The notes: a model not told the origin generated them from the sequence alone. 64,000 nucleotides of DNA from Argopecten irradians (GCF_041381155.1 NC_091147.1:26877849-26941848), one strand, 5' to 3'; shown: positions 46,891-58,465, counted from the stretch's first letter. Numbers and translations: made by a program.

Positions 46891-47740
46891 GTCGGGACCA
46901 TGTCAGGATCATTTCATGCAAGTTTCAGCCAAATCGCACCGGTAGAACTTGAGAAGAAGTTCAAAATGTGTTTTCAAGATGGCGGCTGTGGCGGCCATCT
47001 TGGATTTCGGATCGACCCGAAAAATAACAACACTTTGTCGGGACCATGTCAGGATCATTTCATGCAAGTTTCAGCCAAATCGCACCGGTAGAACTTTAGA
47101 AGAAGTTCAAAATGTGTTTTCAAGATGGCGGCTGTGGCGGCCATCTTGGATTTCGGATCGACCCGAAAAATAACAACACTTTGTCGGGACCATGTCAGGA
47201 TCATTTCGTGCAAGTTTCAGTCAAATTGCACCGGTAGAACTTGAGAAGAAGTTCAAAATGTGTTTTCAAGATGGCGACTGTGGCGGCCATCTTGGATTTC
47301 GGATCGACCCGAAAAATAACAACACTTTGTCGGGACCATGTCAGGATCATTTCATGCAAGTTTCAGCCAAATCGCACCGGTAGAACTTGAGAAGAAGTTC
47401 AAAATGTGTTTTCAAGATGGCGGCTGTGGCGGCCATCTTGGATTTCGGATCGACCCGAAAAATAACAACACTTTGTCGGGACCATGTCAGGATCATTTCA
47501 TGCAAGTTTCAGCCAAATCGCACCGGTAGAACTTGAGAAGTTCAAAATGTGTTTTCAAGATGGCGGCTGTGGCGGCCATCTTGGATTTCGGATCGACCCG
47601 AAAAATAACAACACTTTGTCGGGACCATGTCAGGATCATTTCATGCAAGTTTCAGCCAAATCGCACCGGTAGAACTTGAGAAGAAGTTCAAAATGTGTTT
47701 TCAATATGGCGGCTGCGGCGGCCATCTTGGATTTCGGATC
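46891..47740 (+). repeat. Tandem array of six 146-bp units
   Basis: Units start at 46891, 47037, 47183, 47329, 47475 and 47618. The fifth is 143 bp through loss of one 'aag'. Identity between units is very high. Each unit contains 'caagatggcggctgtggcgg' or a close variant, followed by 'ccatcttgg', giving a short inverted pair. The repeated open frames here are by-products of the array. Confidence 0.97.
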
Positions 47741-47935
47741 TTGGCACCCACAAAAGAATGGTCTACGTCTGAAAATAGAAAGAGGGATCTTTTCTCTGCT
47801 TTTCAAATTCAAATTTTCTTTTGTCTGCTTTTAAACTTAAAACCATCACAATAGATCCCAGAAGGATCTTGGCACCCACAAAAGAATGGTCTACGTCTGA
47901 AAATGGAAAGAGGGATCTTTTCTCTGCTTTTCAAA
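47738..47935 (+). repeat. Duplicated 75-bp block in the Helitron-like element
   Basis: 'gatcttggcacccacaaaag' through 'ctctgcttttcaaa' occurs twice (47738-47812 and 47866-47935), differing by about one base, with a 53-bp spacer. Confidence 0.9.
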
Positions 47936-48045
47936 CTTTTACTACATACCGAGATATTGAGGTAACAAGGAATGTTACCGGATAGAAGGCCAGACGGAAC
48001 AACGGACGACGGACAAAAAGCGATTTGAATCAGATGGTGGGCTAA

Positions 48046-48715
48046 AAAACACAAATTGATTGTTGAATGCTGTTGCCAGTACATGTATATATATGTGTGT
48101 ATGTTTGGGCCATTTCATTCTGATTATCAAAGCTACTTTCCTTGGTTTCACTCATTGGGAATGGAAGTAAAATTCAACTGATATACATGTTTCAGAATGG
48201 GGCCAGATTATAATTAATAGACAACACAAAATAAAAGAACATATTCTAAAGATGTTTTATTAAATATGTAGCTGTATATAAAGGAACAACGCCTTCATCT
48301 ATCTCCTGAAACGTCTATAAAAAAATTGTGTACAATGTATATCAAAACATTATCCAGAAAAAAAATCCAACCATGAGTGTTACAACAAAATCATAAACTA
48401 ATTAATATTTTGAACCTGATTGTGTTGGCTTATGTGTAGCAATGCTGGGTCGTTTGCAATAAGATCATTCTTATTTCAAACAAAATATCAGTGAACATCA
48501 AAAAGCAGATGAGCTAAATATTCAAACCAAGAAAAATGGCGTCAAATCTATAGTGCAAGTACTAGAGATTAGATTTATCATGGGTATCGTATAAAATTGC
48601 ATATTGTAAATGTACCATTGATAGTGTAGCATTTTGATGTGGCCAACACACAGAGCATGACTATTTGGCTTGGATATTTTAATGCTGAAACCACAATGGC
48701 ACTAATTAAAGTAAT
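48046..48715. other. AT-rich intergenic sequence
   Basis: No gene supported. A minus-strand AATAAA (TTTATT on the plus strand near 48257) is a distant possible end for the 96-residue gene's transcript. Confidence 0.4.
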
Positions 48716-48719
48716 ATTC

Positions 48720-48848
48720 GATACCTAATAACGTTAGTGCGGGACTATTATTATCCCACACTAACGTAATATCAGTGGGAACACTGCAAAGAATTACATT
48801 CAATCACCACTGGAAATACTAGTCCTGCACAAAAGTTATTGGGTATCA
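48720..48848. mobile_element. 130-bp palindromic MITE, 'GATACCYAATAAC' family
   Basis: The left 'gatacctaataacgttagtg' followed by 'cgggactatta' is the inverse of the right 'tagtcctgcacaaaagttat' followed by 'tgggtatc'. A smaller internal pair 'cccacactaacg' and 'cgttagtgcggg' folds the left half on itself. Confidence 0.75.
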
Positions 48849-49183
48849 TGTGGTACATGGATGAGTGTTATTATTGGTTACAGTATACATGTATATGTAG
48901 TAATTATTTCATAACACTATTTCTTATAGAAAAAAAAAACATTTCTTAAAGAAAAGAAAATAAACATTTCTTATAGAAAAGGAGAAACAACATGCATTTT
49001 GATTACCAGAATCAATTTTAATGACTAGGCCTATACTCTCAATTCAAATTTCCGAAAGGAAAACACATTTTAATAACCTCTGATACAATTACTTAAAATC
49101 GTTAAAAAAACTAAATAGCACTTTACAATAAATCCATCTGCTTGGTGTTGCACAAAGGTGTTTGTGCAGCTTGTAAAAAACTG

Positions 49184-49530
49184 TTTAAAGTGAACAGTCG
49201 GGCAAGGATGGCTAAAGTCGGTAAAAATGGTGTGAATGTATCCAGTATAATTTCTTATGAAATGGAAAAATAAAATCTCTTGTCAAAATCTGTCTGCGTA
49301 CGAAGAAATTGATTTAAAGTTTGTGAATTCTAAAACGTCCTCCCGGCTCATTATGTCCGTGGTTACATTTCCACGCAGCCTCGCTTTCAATGCTTTCAAC
49401 TTTTCTTTACTTTAATGGTCAGAACTGGGAAACTAAGCAGAACTTGACCGTCGTATTAATATGTGAGAACTTTTGGAAGGCCAATGACCGCATTTAGACT
49501 GGTTTTCTTTGCCCGACTATTCACTTTAAA
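49184..49530. mobile_element. MITE, 'TTTAAAGTGAAYAGTCGGGCAA' family
   Basis: The left 'tttaaagtgaacagtcgggc' and the right 'gcccgactattcactttaaa' are inverted. The interior of about 300 bp is non-coding. Confidence 0.85.
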
Positions 49531-49767
49531 AATTCTAAAAATAAATGTGTTACCCTATATCAAACAACGAAAAAAAGGGGAAAAAATGTCAATAGTATAC
49601 TATATGTGATGGTTTTGATAACATCTTGTCATACTTTCTTCCATTCATATACATATCATTAATTAATTCTAAATTTTATTCTACAGAAAAAGCGGAAGAG
49701 CTAGATATACTGCTAACATTTCATTTTAATAAATGAAATAAGATGTTTCATCATTTTCCATTATGAC

Positions 49768-50118
49768 TAGCTTCACCGCCAACAAATGGTAATTGTTATA
49801 ATGTTTGTACTACTAGCAGTAAAAACAGGAGCAGACTACATTAATTATTTTGAGATTACAAAAAAAAAATCTTCTGTTGCCATATTAAAACGTTTTAGCT
49901 TCAGAATAAAATGTATTTAAAATAATAATTGGTTCCCAAAAATCATTTGATATATCAAATGAGGTATTGATTGTGCTGACAACAAAAGCAGCAGATATCA
50001 TTTTATATGTTTTTTGTGACAATTAGACATATATATCCATGATCAAATATAGTACAGTATATTGTCCAACTGAAAAATATTGTTTATGCTCTGTTGGCGG
50101 TGGAGCATCTCTAAAGAT
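49768..50118. mobile_element. MITE, 'AAGATGCTCCACCG' family, diverged copy
   Basis: The left 'gcttcaccgccaacaaatgg' and the right 'gttggcggtggagcatctct' are inverted. Internal blocks 'aaaaacaggagcagac' and 'gacaattagacatatatat' match the copies at 32.3 and 55.5 kb. Confidence 0.75.
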
Positions 50119-50274
50119 TGGTTTCTAAATAATTGCACTCAATTTCCATTCTCCCCATCACACCAGGGTTATGTTTTTTAAATGATTTTCTTTGTATATT
50201 TGAATTTCTCTAGTTGTACATGTATTGCTTATCAGTTTTGGGTTAATTCTGTTTCTTCATATTACATATTTTAC

Positions 50275-50335
50275 CTACATGTACATGCAAGGGCAGATAA
50301 CTCTACACGATGCAAATATAAAATAAAAAATTTGT
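50275..50335 (-). repeat. End fragment of the 31/45-kb MITE family
   Basis: 'catgcaagggcagataactc' then 'gatgcaaat' matches the right end of 31171-31334. The remainder is absent. Confidence 0.6.
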
Positions 50336-50876
50336 AAAAAAAAAAATGAAATAATTGCGGCTAAATTTATATAAATTCTTTTAAAATAAGGTTTTGTTTT
50401 CTTGTAATAAATAAAACCATTTAACTTCTACTGTTTACCAAAGGAGAATAAAGAAAAAATGAGTGCAAATATGTAAGAATCCATCATTCATCATTTTCCA
50501 TGTAAATATCAAATAATTGCTCAAATAGTTTTGATTTAAAAATTATATTGTAAGCGTTTTGCATGTATTCAAATGAATTTGTCCATTTCGAATTCTCAAC
50601 CTGTGATTTTATATGTAAACATGTAAATACATCTAAAGGTAAGATCATTAGATATATATATAGAGAGAACAGAAAATAAATGATATGAGATTATATGTCT
50701 AACATACAAATGATTTTATGTAAAGTTTTATAAAAAAAAATCTCATGTTGAATTATTAGATAAAATTATTCTGATGATCCATGAAACATGTAAGGACTCC
50801 TCTTCAGGAATTTCTTGCAATCGGTTCATAGAGAAATGCTGATTATCCCCAAAATGGATTTTCCATTCTCAAATGC

Positions 50877-53625
50877 TTACGTCTTATTGACTCTGAGAGT
50901 GGCTGACTTTCCATCTTTCTGTAAAGGAGGAAATCATATAGAAGATCAAATGTTTGGAGAGTTTTAACATTTGTCAGAATAGCTAACTTGATAAAATCAT
51001 CACAAATCCTAAAGGATTTTTATAGTTGTGCTTTTAAGAGAAAATTTAAAGAATATTCATACTTGACAAATCTAATATATTAGAAGAATATAAATCTATT
51101 TATATCTTTCTTGCCTGCTTCTCTTTTTATAATTCTTTATCAAATTGATAGTCAAATTGGATTTATCTCCCTTAGTTTGAAATGTGATGAGTATTTTTGT
51201 GCACAGGGACCAGGCACAAATATATAACCAACAGTACATATATATATACATTTTGCATGTAAATGTATAGTGATACTAATATATAAATATATATATATAT
51301 ATCCATACATTGTTGGTTAGAAATTCATGCCAGGTCCCTGTGGTTTGGTGTATTACTGTTCATGAATGTTTGTAACTTTAATTTTACCACTACATTTTTG
51401 TAGGGAGAAAGCCTACGTATATATAGACAATGCCTGCTGCCTAATTCCTCCATACAATTGTTTGAAATAGAAAGGTATACAGGCCTGTGTGACAAAAATA
51501 CCAGGTACTTCACAAAATTACACAGCATGGGTATACTGTAAATGATATATCCGCTTGTGGATGTATATTCATGGAGATAAATTAATTTAAAAACAAAAAG
51601 CAAACAATTTCACAACACGAATATAATCCCATTTCTACAGTACAACAGTACTGGACATATCAAAACTATGATAGAGATATGTATTTGTTTGAATACAAAT
51701 TTGGACACAAATAGCATGAGAATAAATGATATGACTACAAAAATGAATTTTAAACTGAAATGCTATTTAGTGAAAATATACTTTCATTAAATTTGTATAC
51801 ATTTACACATGTATGTGTATGTTCCCAAAATATTTTATCAAAATACTGATATGCACTGCTTTATATTAAGTTTAAATTGTTATCATAATTCTTGTGTCAA
51901 GAAGTTGTTCAGATTGTCTTCAAATCAAATAAGGGGACATAACTGGGGCACATTGGATGATTTAAGTGTGTACATGTATATCTTCATCCATATCATTATC
52001 AACCTGAAAATTTGGCAATCCTATTAACAAATCAAAACAGCTAAGAATCAAGGAATTTTTCTAATAAAGAACAAAAATAAATTAAATGTGTTATTAATTA
52101 ATTGATTTACAGAACAAAAATATATTAATATATTATTAGATAATTATAAAAAAAGCTGGGATTAACTCCACTGAATAAATTTGATGAACACAATAAAATG
52201 ATGAAAAGGATTTTGTTTCTAACCTTGAGTCCACCAGACAAATTTGATGTGTCAATTGCATCTTTTATCTCGCAATCAAATCCATACAGGTCCTCTCCTT
52301 TCCTTGCTCGGACATGCAGTACACTTAAATATATAAGAAATGATGTTACATAATGGTTTTATTACACAATATTACACTTTATAGCCTGTATCTGTTGTGG
52401 TGAATATAGGACCAATATCACAAAATATCAAGTATAGTTAGAATCATGTGATAATATTTTGGTTATTATATAACTGTTAATTTATAGAGTTACAATAAAT
52501 ATGATTAAAAATTATGTCGTTCCTCATCTAGGAGTTACCTCCCCTTATTTTTATAAACCTCACCATGTATACATGTATATATGTTTTATATAATTGTTTA
52601 TTTGTACCACCAATATCAGGAGATGACTAAGATAGGCTATGTCTAATCCAATGGACATTAACATCTTTTTGTCAATAAAATATTTGGAAATTGAAATTGA
52701 AATTGAAATTTATTACACAATCAAATTGTATGCATGGCATTTCAATGATCAGTGCAACGCATATGTACCCTGTTACTTTCATCAAATGACCAGACAGCAT
52801 AAGTAAACAAAGGTGTGAACAGTGCAAGTGTTTTTTAAGAAGTGAAAGTCAAAGTTTGTTGATTGTTGAATGTTGATTTCATCACTGCTGAGTATATATA
52901 CAACACTATAAGACCCCTCGCACGCTTTCATCCAACCCATCAAAAGTGACTCTTATAAGTTATATAATACTTGAATATTTACAGTCAGTGATGAATTAAT
53001 TGTATAAACTCCGTTGATTTCAACCAAAGGCTACACAACATTATTTCTCAATAGATTTAGTATGTCACCTGCAATTTGGAGCCGTGCGGATGGATACATA
53101 TATTCTTCAGTAGGAAAAGGAGGGAGAGTGAGTTTTTTTTTGCCATCAGCATGTATATTGATTCATGGATTTCTCTGTCATGTCAAGCTTAAATATGATC
53201 CAACTTACTTTTGTGAACCATCGAAAGTGATACGGAATTCCATCTCTGTGAATTTTTTTATGCTAGGGTGATCCATCTTAAACTCCATATGATCTGCTTT
53301 GTCTTTCACCTTTGCATCTGTCAATAAAAAAAAATATATATCACAATGTTTTGTCCATTGAAACTGAATCACTGGCAGATAATCATTTTCCTAGGTCACT
53401 AATTTATTATTTCAAGATTATTTAAATCTTTATAAACATGGTTAATGTCGCACAAAATTATGAAAATATTATCCCTGCATAAATCGGTAGTACCTTACAG
53501 TAACATTTGTATATAGACTGTATTATATATGTTTCTTAATATATTTAGAACAAGATAAACTTGGTTTCAAAATAAAAAAACTTACACTGCAGTCCATTGA
53601 AATCATCGTCCCAAGACACAGGCAT
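50877..53625 (-). CDS. 96-residue protein in four coding exons, possible HSP20/CS-like fold
   Basis: Minus strand. Coding parts: 53625-53586, 53317-53209, 52323-52224 and 50918-50877 (291 nt in frame, stop TAA 50879-50877). Donors are GTAAGT, GTAAGT and GTTAGA; acceptors are gacag, ttaag and tacag; phases 1, 2 and 0 match, and all junctions keep the frame open. An acceptor (tttcag, AG at 53664-53663) puts a non-coding exon upstream. The protein begins MPVSWDDDFNGLQ. Residues about 50-96 alternate hydrophobic and polar and end GGLKKDG...ATLRV, which recalls the strand, dG turn and strand end of alpha-crystallin/CS domains. That resemblance is my inference; the family is not recognised. There is no signal peptide, so the protein should be cytosolic. 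The stop overlaps a possible donor (GTAAGC at 50881-50876), so a longer isoform cannot be excluded. Confidence 0.8.
51202..51344. mobile_element. 143-bp palindromic MITE in the last intron of the 96-residue gene
   Basis: The left 'cacagggaccaggcac' and 'aaccaacagta' are inverted in the right 'ttgttggttag' and 'gccaggtccctgtgg', about 40 bp each, with an (AT)n loop of about 60 bp. Confidence 0.75.
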
Positions 53626-53662
53626 GTTGTGTTATGAGTAGTTGTCTATTGAAATAGGTTAC
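53586..53662 (-). other. Second exon of the 96-residue gene, with 5' untranslated part
   Basis: The exon runs from just after the tttcag acceptor to the GTAAGT donor. It holds 37 untranslated bases and the first 40 coding bases. The ATG is the first in the exon, in a weak-to-moderate context (aacATGC). Confidence 0.7.
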
Positions 53663-53710
53663 CTGAAATATAAATGAATACTTGTACTATGTTGTACAAT
53701 TCATTGTAAC

Positions 53711-54415
53711 AGGAGCAGGTCAGTGTGGTTTGTACATAGTGCTAAATATGTTCTCTGTCACTCAGCTGACGGAGTAGGTCAGTGTGGTTTGTACATAGTG
53801 TTAAATACGTTCTCTGTCACTCAGCTGTTAAATATGTTCTCTGTCACTCAGCTGACGGAGTAGGTCAGTGTGGTTTGTACATAGTGCTAAATATGTTCTC
53901 TGTCACTCAGCTGACGGAGTAGGTCAGTGTGGTTTGTACATAGTGCTAAATACGTTCTCTGTCACTCAGCTGACGGAGTAGGTCAGTGTGGTTTGTACAT
54001 AGTGCTAAATATGTTCTCTAGTGCTAAATACGTTCTCTGTCACTCAGCTGACGGAGTAGGTCAGTGTAGTTTGTACATAGTGCTAAATATGTTCTCTGTC
54101 ACTCAGCTGACGGAGTAGGTCAGTGTGGTTTGTACATAGTGTTAAATACGTTCTCTGTCACTCAGCTGACGGAGTAGGTCAGTGTGGTTTGTACATAGTG
54201 CTAAATATGTTCTCTGTCACTCAGCTGACGGAGTAGGTCAGTGTGGTTTGTACATAGTGCTAAATATGTTCTCTGTCACTCAGCTGACAGAGTAGGTCAG
54301 TGTGGTTTGTACATAGTGCTAAATATGTTCTCTGTCACTCAGCTGACGGAGTAGGTCAGTGTGGTTTGTACATAGTGTTAAATACGTTCTCTGTCACTCT
54401 GCTGACCGATCATGC
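53711..54415 (+). repeat. Minisatellite, 59-bp unit, about 11 copies
   Basis: Unit 'ggagtaggtcagtgtggttt' to 'ctctgtcactcagctgac', at steps of 59 bp (for example 53857, 53916, 53975). Two spots carry partial extra units, near 53822-53840 and 54010-54030. Units differ mainly at 'gctaaatatg' against 'gttaaatacg' or 'gctaaatacg'. It probably lies in the first intron of the 96-residue gene. Confidence 0.97.
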
Positions 54416-54418
54416 TCA

Positions 54419-54545
54419 TAAGGCTCGGTCAGTAGAGCAGTAGTTTTTCGCACTAGATATTTGGGTTTGATTCCTGGTCAGGGCACTTGACAAGAATCAT
54501 ATGTATATTTTCCCTGTTCTACAACTTTGGTCTGTAACTAAATAA
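54419..54545 (+). mobile_element. tRNA-derived SINE copy (head and part of body)
   Basis: 'ggctcggtcagtagagcag' resembles a tRNA A-box region, and GGTTTGATTCC (54464-54474) is a B box. A body follows with 'ggtcagggcacttgacaaga'. Confidence 0.6.
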
Positions 54546-54904
54546 CCCATGGAAGGCGGTTAAAGAGTCTCCGGTTGAGATTTAGGAAATCTGAAGAAAA
54601 ATGAAGAGTAGTGTAAAAGGAGCAGGGCGGTGTGATGGGTATCATGTATATTTTACCTGTTCATCTACATCATATTGAACTAATTAAAGATGTACATTCA
54701 AATTAAAACTCATTACTCGCCCTGAAATTCCATAATGCACTCTTCCTGACTTTGAATTAGAAGATCTAGAGTTCTTGTCTGTCTGCAGATGTGAACATGC
54801 AAAAATCTATATAAGCTACAAATGCAGCTGTGAGAAAATTGTTAAAATGCCAGAGGGGCCAAACCAAATTAGAATATAAAACAAATAATGTGTACAAAAC
54901 ATAT

Positions 54905-54985
54905 AGTTACACTGAAATTGATACATATATGATTCCTGTCAAGTGCCCTGACCATGAATCAAATACAGGGCTCTGATATGAAAAC
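54905..54985 (-). repeat. Inverted fragment of the same SINE
   Basis: 'tgtcaagtgccctgaccatg' then 'aatcaaata' is the inverse of 54464-54500, and 'catatatgattc' extends the match. The two copies form an inverted pair about 430 bp apart. Confidence 0.7.
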
Positions 54986-55472
54986 CTAGTGTATTTATAT
55001 ATGGCTTTCTCAATTGATACAAATAATCATGCACCCTCAGCTGAGTGCCTTCAGAGACCGTATTATTTAACATGCACTTAAGCTTAAATTGTACAAGTCA
55101 CATCAACCCTTTTACTTAATACTAGTACATGCACAACTGCTCCTGTGTTTTTTGCGATTTTCCTAACTGAATATATATAGAGTGGGTGTACAAATTTCGT
55201 CATTTTCTATTATAAAAAGTGATAATTTCATAATCATGACATAAGATTAACAGCAAAGTATTAGTAGGAAATGGAGATAATCTTCATAAAAATTTTCAAA
55301 CAATAAAATTTCATTCCATATTGGTAGTCCAGTCCTCTTTCCAGTACAGTTCATAGAAAGAGCGACACGTTAACTTCCTGTGGGGGGTACGTATCAATGA
55401 GATTGACTTGATACAAAATGTTGTTTATTGTGTCTGATTCCACGCAATGAATGCTGAATGAGTGGCTTATTT

Positions 55473-55863
55473 AAAGATGCTCCATCGCTGACAAATGGTA
55501 TTTTTTTTACTATCAAAAACAGGAGCAGACAATTAAGTGTTTTCCTTCAGTTACAAAAACAACTTACTTTACACTATTACCACCATTGAAAAGTTTGTGC
55601 TTCTAATTTTACTTCAAGTTAAAAATATGAAAAATAATTAATTGCATCCTGAAAAAAATCCATGGCACTAATATGGAAGTACTGATTGTGCATGCACCAA
55701 AGGCAAAAGATATTATTTTATACTTTTTTTTGTGTTAGTTAGACATATGTACACGATTAAACACCAATTATTGTTCAAATGATGAATATACCAATTATGC
55801 TCTGTCGGCAGTGGAGCATCTTTAATAATTATGCTCTGTCGGCAGTGGAGCATCTTTAATATT
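55473..55863. mobile_element. MITE, 'AAGATGCTCCACCG' family, with duplicated right end
   Basis: The left end 'taaagatgctccatcgctga' is mirrored by 'gtcggcagtggagcatcttt'. The right 33 bp ('aattatgctctgtcggcagt' onward) occurs twice in direct tandem, about 55794-55826 and 55828-55860. It aligns along its length with 32251-32620. Confidence 0.9.
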
Positions 55864-56520
55864 CAAATGACAGTACTAGTGCATGTGCATGGCATAAATC
55901 AACTTAATGTAATTTTTATATCTACATTTAAATCATCTTTATTTTCCGAATGGAAATCGCGAAATATGGACATGCTAGGGTAAAATGGTTCCTGAAATCG
56001 GGAGGTATTGTAACCATATATTCAAACAAAAAAATATAGCTATATATAGTATTCATACTTTTGTAATTAAATTTTGAAAGAATATGATAACCTTTCATTT
56101 AGACTCTTAATTGTATCGCTTGTACAAACAATAAACATCTAGTTTTTTCTACAATGGGAAAAACAAGTATAAAACGATAAAATATGGTCACCCATTCTAA
56201 CTAATACAAACCACATCTACCCGCTCCTTTTGCTAGACTGATTTAAAGCTGGAACCGTCAAACACCTGCCGGACACCCTACCTAGGCTTTTCGAGCTATA
56301 ATTGGGCAACCAGCCGACCATAAAATATAAATCTACACCTATGGCCAGCGTCATGTACAGTAGGGGCACCACAGTAGGAACTACATATGTATAGGCCTAA
56401 TGACCACCTTTATTGTTAGGTCGTAGCCTGAGGCACTGAGGAGATATATATATTTCGAGATATGTCACGTCTATTATTTAATTTATTTAAGTACATTAAA
56501 CACATGTCAATTATTCTACA
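55864..56520. other. AT-rich sequence, nothing recognised
   Basis: No supported feature; possibly intronic to the 96-residue gene. Confidence 0.4.
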
Positions 56521-56525
56521 GAATC

Positions 56526-56790
56526 ACATACGCTTTCAACTTCAATGGAATGTACGAAGGCGTCACAAAAGCATCTTCTGAACGAACTGGACGCAGCGAA
56601 CTGGTCAGCTGAATATACATGTAAATCTGGCGAGTCTCGCTGTTGTTTACGAGCGACTTTCAACGGAAGTACAGGCATTGACACTAATTTAAGAATCGCC
56701 GCAAAACTAGATATCCGGATATATATCTTTAGGTACATTGTAGGCCTAAATTAGATCTGGTCTACGCTATATAGGTGTTGGTAATTATAA
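56526..56790 (-). promoter_or_regulatory. Candidate promoter and leader exon of the 96-residue gene
   Basis: On the minus strand: CTATATAG (about 56773-56766), then about 210 bp of GC-richer sequence, then a donor (AAAGC followed by GTATGT, 56531-56526). Splicing to the acceptor at 53663 would join it to the first coding exon. Frames on both strands here are short. It is inference without transcript support. Confidence 0.25.
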
Positions 56791-56894
56791 CAGATTTGGA
56801 AATATTCATTTTGTATTATACATACATATGTACATGTATGGAATTCAGGGCGTTTCAGTACTGAGTAGTTTCAGTACTAACGTTAGATCTAATC

Positions 56895-57303
56895 TTAAAG
56901 GCCCACTACCTTTCCGAAACAGCTTTTAATTTTTAAAATGGAAATGTAAAACGAGATAGATTATTTTATAGAGTCGCATAAGTTATCAACTTACCGGTAA
57001 TGCTACACTTATCATCATCTTCTGAACAATTTAATTTAGATAAATAAAAATGTTAATTTTCATAGCACGGGTCGTCTTATGTTTTCCCGCCGTCGTGCTA
57101 AATACCGCGCGGTAGTTGATTATCACTGCAGCAGAAAACAAAATAGCGGGATGAAACCCATCTGTTATCATATATTACGCAGGATAAATTGCATACGTTT
57201 GGCGTTGTAACCTCATCTTAGGCCATCGGTATATATTTTCTTGTGTTATTTATGATTTTTAGAAACCTTTAAATTTTGCTCCGGAAGGGTAGGGGCCTTT
57301 AAA
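56895..57303. mobile_element. MITE, 'AAAGGCCC' family, copy 2 (best preserved ends)
   Basis: The left 'ttaaaggcccactacctttc' and the right 'ccggaagggtaggggccttt' then 'aa' are inverted, and TTAA sits at both outer edges. Collinear with 19013-19410. Confidence 0.85.
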
Positions 57304-58240
57304 AGTACATTTATAACGTTACGTTGTTTCGGTACTTCAAAGTATTTCGGTATCATGACGTACAGTACTTGCAAAAGTCGTTGCGATACTTACAAAAGTC
57401 GTTTCGGTACTTATATATTAAAAATTTGTAAGCCAAAATAAAAGTGTTTTATAGTTTCTGAAACAGGTATTTTTTAGTGCCTTTTACCTCCAGTAACATT
57501 AATTAATTAGCCTGCAGTACATGTACATGTACTAAAGATTTAATATGCGTTAAGATCCAGTCTTCTCTATTTTCGCCAAAATCTTAAAAGCATATTATTA
57601 GCATATTTTAGTTTTTAGGTAAAGTGCACATTTACATTGTCTTAAATCTGACCTGTATGTGGCGCTTGTTAGCCCGAGATGCTCTAGCCCTGACACCAGA
57701 CTTAGACATTATGACAGATAGATGTCTGGTGTATGTAGGGCCAGAGTACTAGTTCAGTGCTATATCAATAGCTGGAACTCGCCGACACCGTTTGGTATCG
57801 GCAATGAAAAACGACATAAGGACCGGCCACGAGAGGGGGATTTGAACAAAGCGTAAAACAAGTAAATGTTTATGTCAAAGCCTGTTATTATAGGTTGCCG
57901 TGTTTTCAGTGTAGTGAATAGACATTTTCGTTTTCAAAAATGTTCTCGATCGTGTCCTACTAAGGGAAATTCGTCATTTTTTTCAAGTTTCGAGGTTGTT
58001 TGTGAAAAAAGTAGACTACTTCAGTAAGACCTCTTGTTATCACCTTGAAGTTTAACATCTTAATTAACTTTCAATTAAGACCGAAGTTGTTGAGATATCT
58101 GGTCTGGATATTTTGTTACAACACTTTGAACTAAATTCAACACTTTGAACTAAATTACCCAATTTTGCATCACGGAGGAGTTCCTTACCTTTCTCTATAT
58201 ATCAGTCTATAGTGGGTCTTTGACTTATCAGCGTGCTAAA
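57304..58240. other. Intergenic sequence, nothing recognised
   Basis: Contains short direct repeats of 'cttacaaaagtcgtt' near 57370-57410 and of 'aacactttgaactaaatt' near 58121-58155. No gene supported. Confidence 0.45.
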
Positions 58241-58465
58241 TACCTATGCATGTACAAGTGCGATTTAGGAAACCGATCTCATTGACCGTGGAATGATTGG
58301 AATACTCGTTTTCTAAGAGGTATATATATATACTTATATAAAATGTAATGCCAGGACCGAAATCTGTTCAGTGTATAGCCAGTTAAGAGTTTTAGTACAT
58401 TTTCGCACGAGGGAGTAAAATTGTGAATTGTGACTTATTATTGATAAGCGCCTGTATATATAAAA
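58241..58465 (+). repeat. Dispersed repeat shared with 61.36-61.67 kb
   Basis: 'gtacaagtgcgattta', 'ctcgttttctaagaggta', 'atgtaatgccaggaccgaaa' and 'ttagtacattttcgc' recur in order, with substitutions, at 61361-61640. Confidence 0.7.

Larger units (their letters stand above)
46671..48045 (+). mobile_element. Helitron-like (Pearl-type) non-autonomous element
   Basis: In order: a 5' hairpin 'acaagaggcccaaagggcct' (46672), a second copy of the same terminus at 46790-46811, a tandem core of six 146-bp units (46891-47740), two copies of a 75-bp block (47738-47812 and 47866-47935), a 'ggacgacggac' stretch, and the terminal 'cagatggtgggctaa'. There is no transposase or helicase frame. The layout (terminal hairpin, minisatellite core, conserved 3' block) fits bivalve Pearl elements, now viewed as Helitron/Helentron derivatives. 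A truncated relative is at 8742-9145. Confidence 0.75.

Noticed and set aside
46891-47740. CRISPR-like regular repeats
   Set aside because: Units are contiguous with no unique spacers, are far longer than CRISPR repeats, and the DNA is eukaryotic.
46900-47854. Six overlapping open frames of 62-75 codons
   Set aside because: They are the same 146-bp repeat read in shifted frames inside a non-coding Helitron-like element.
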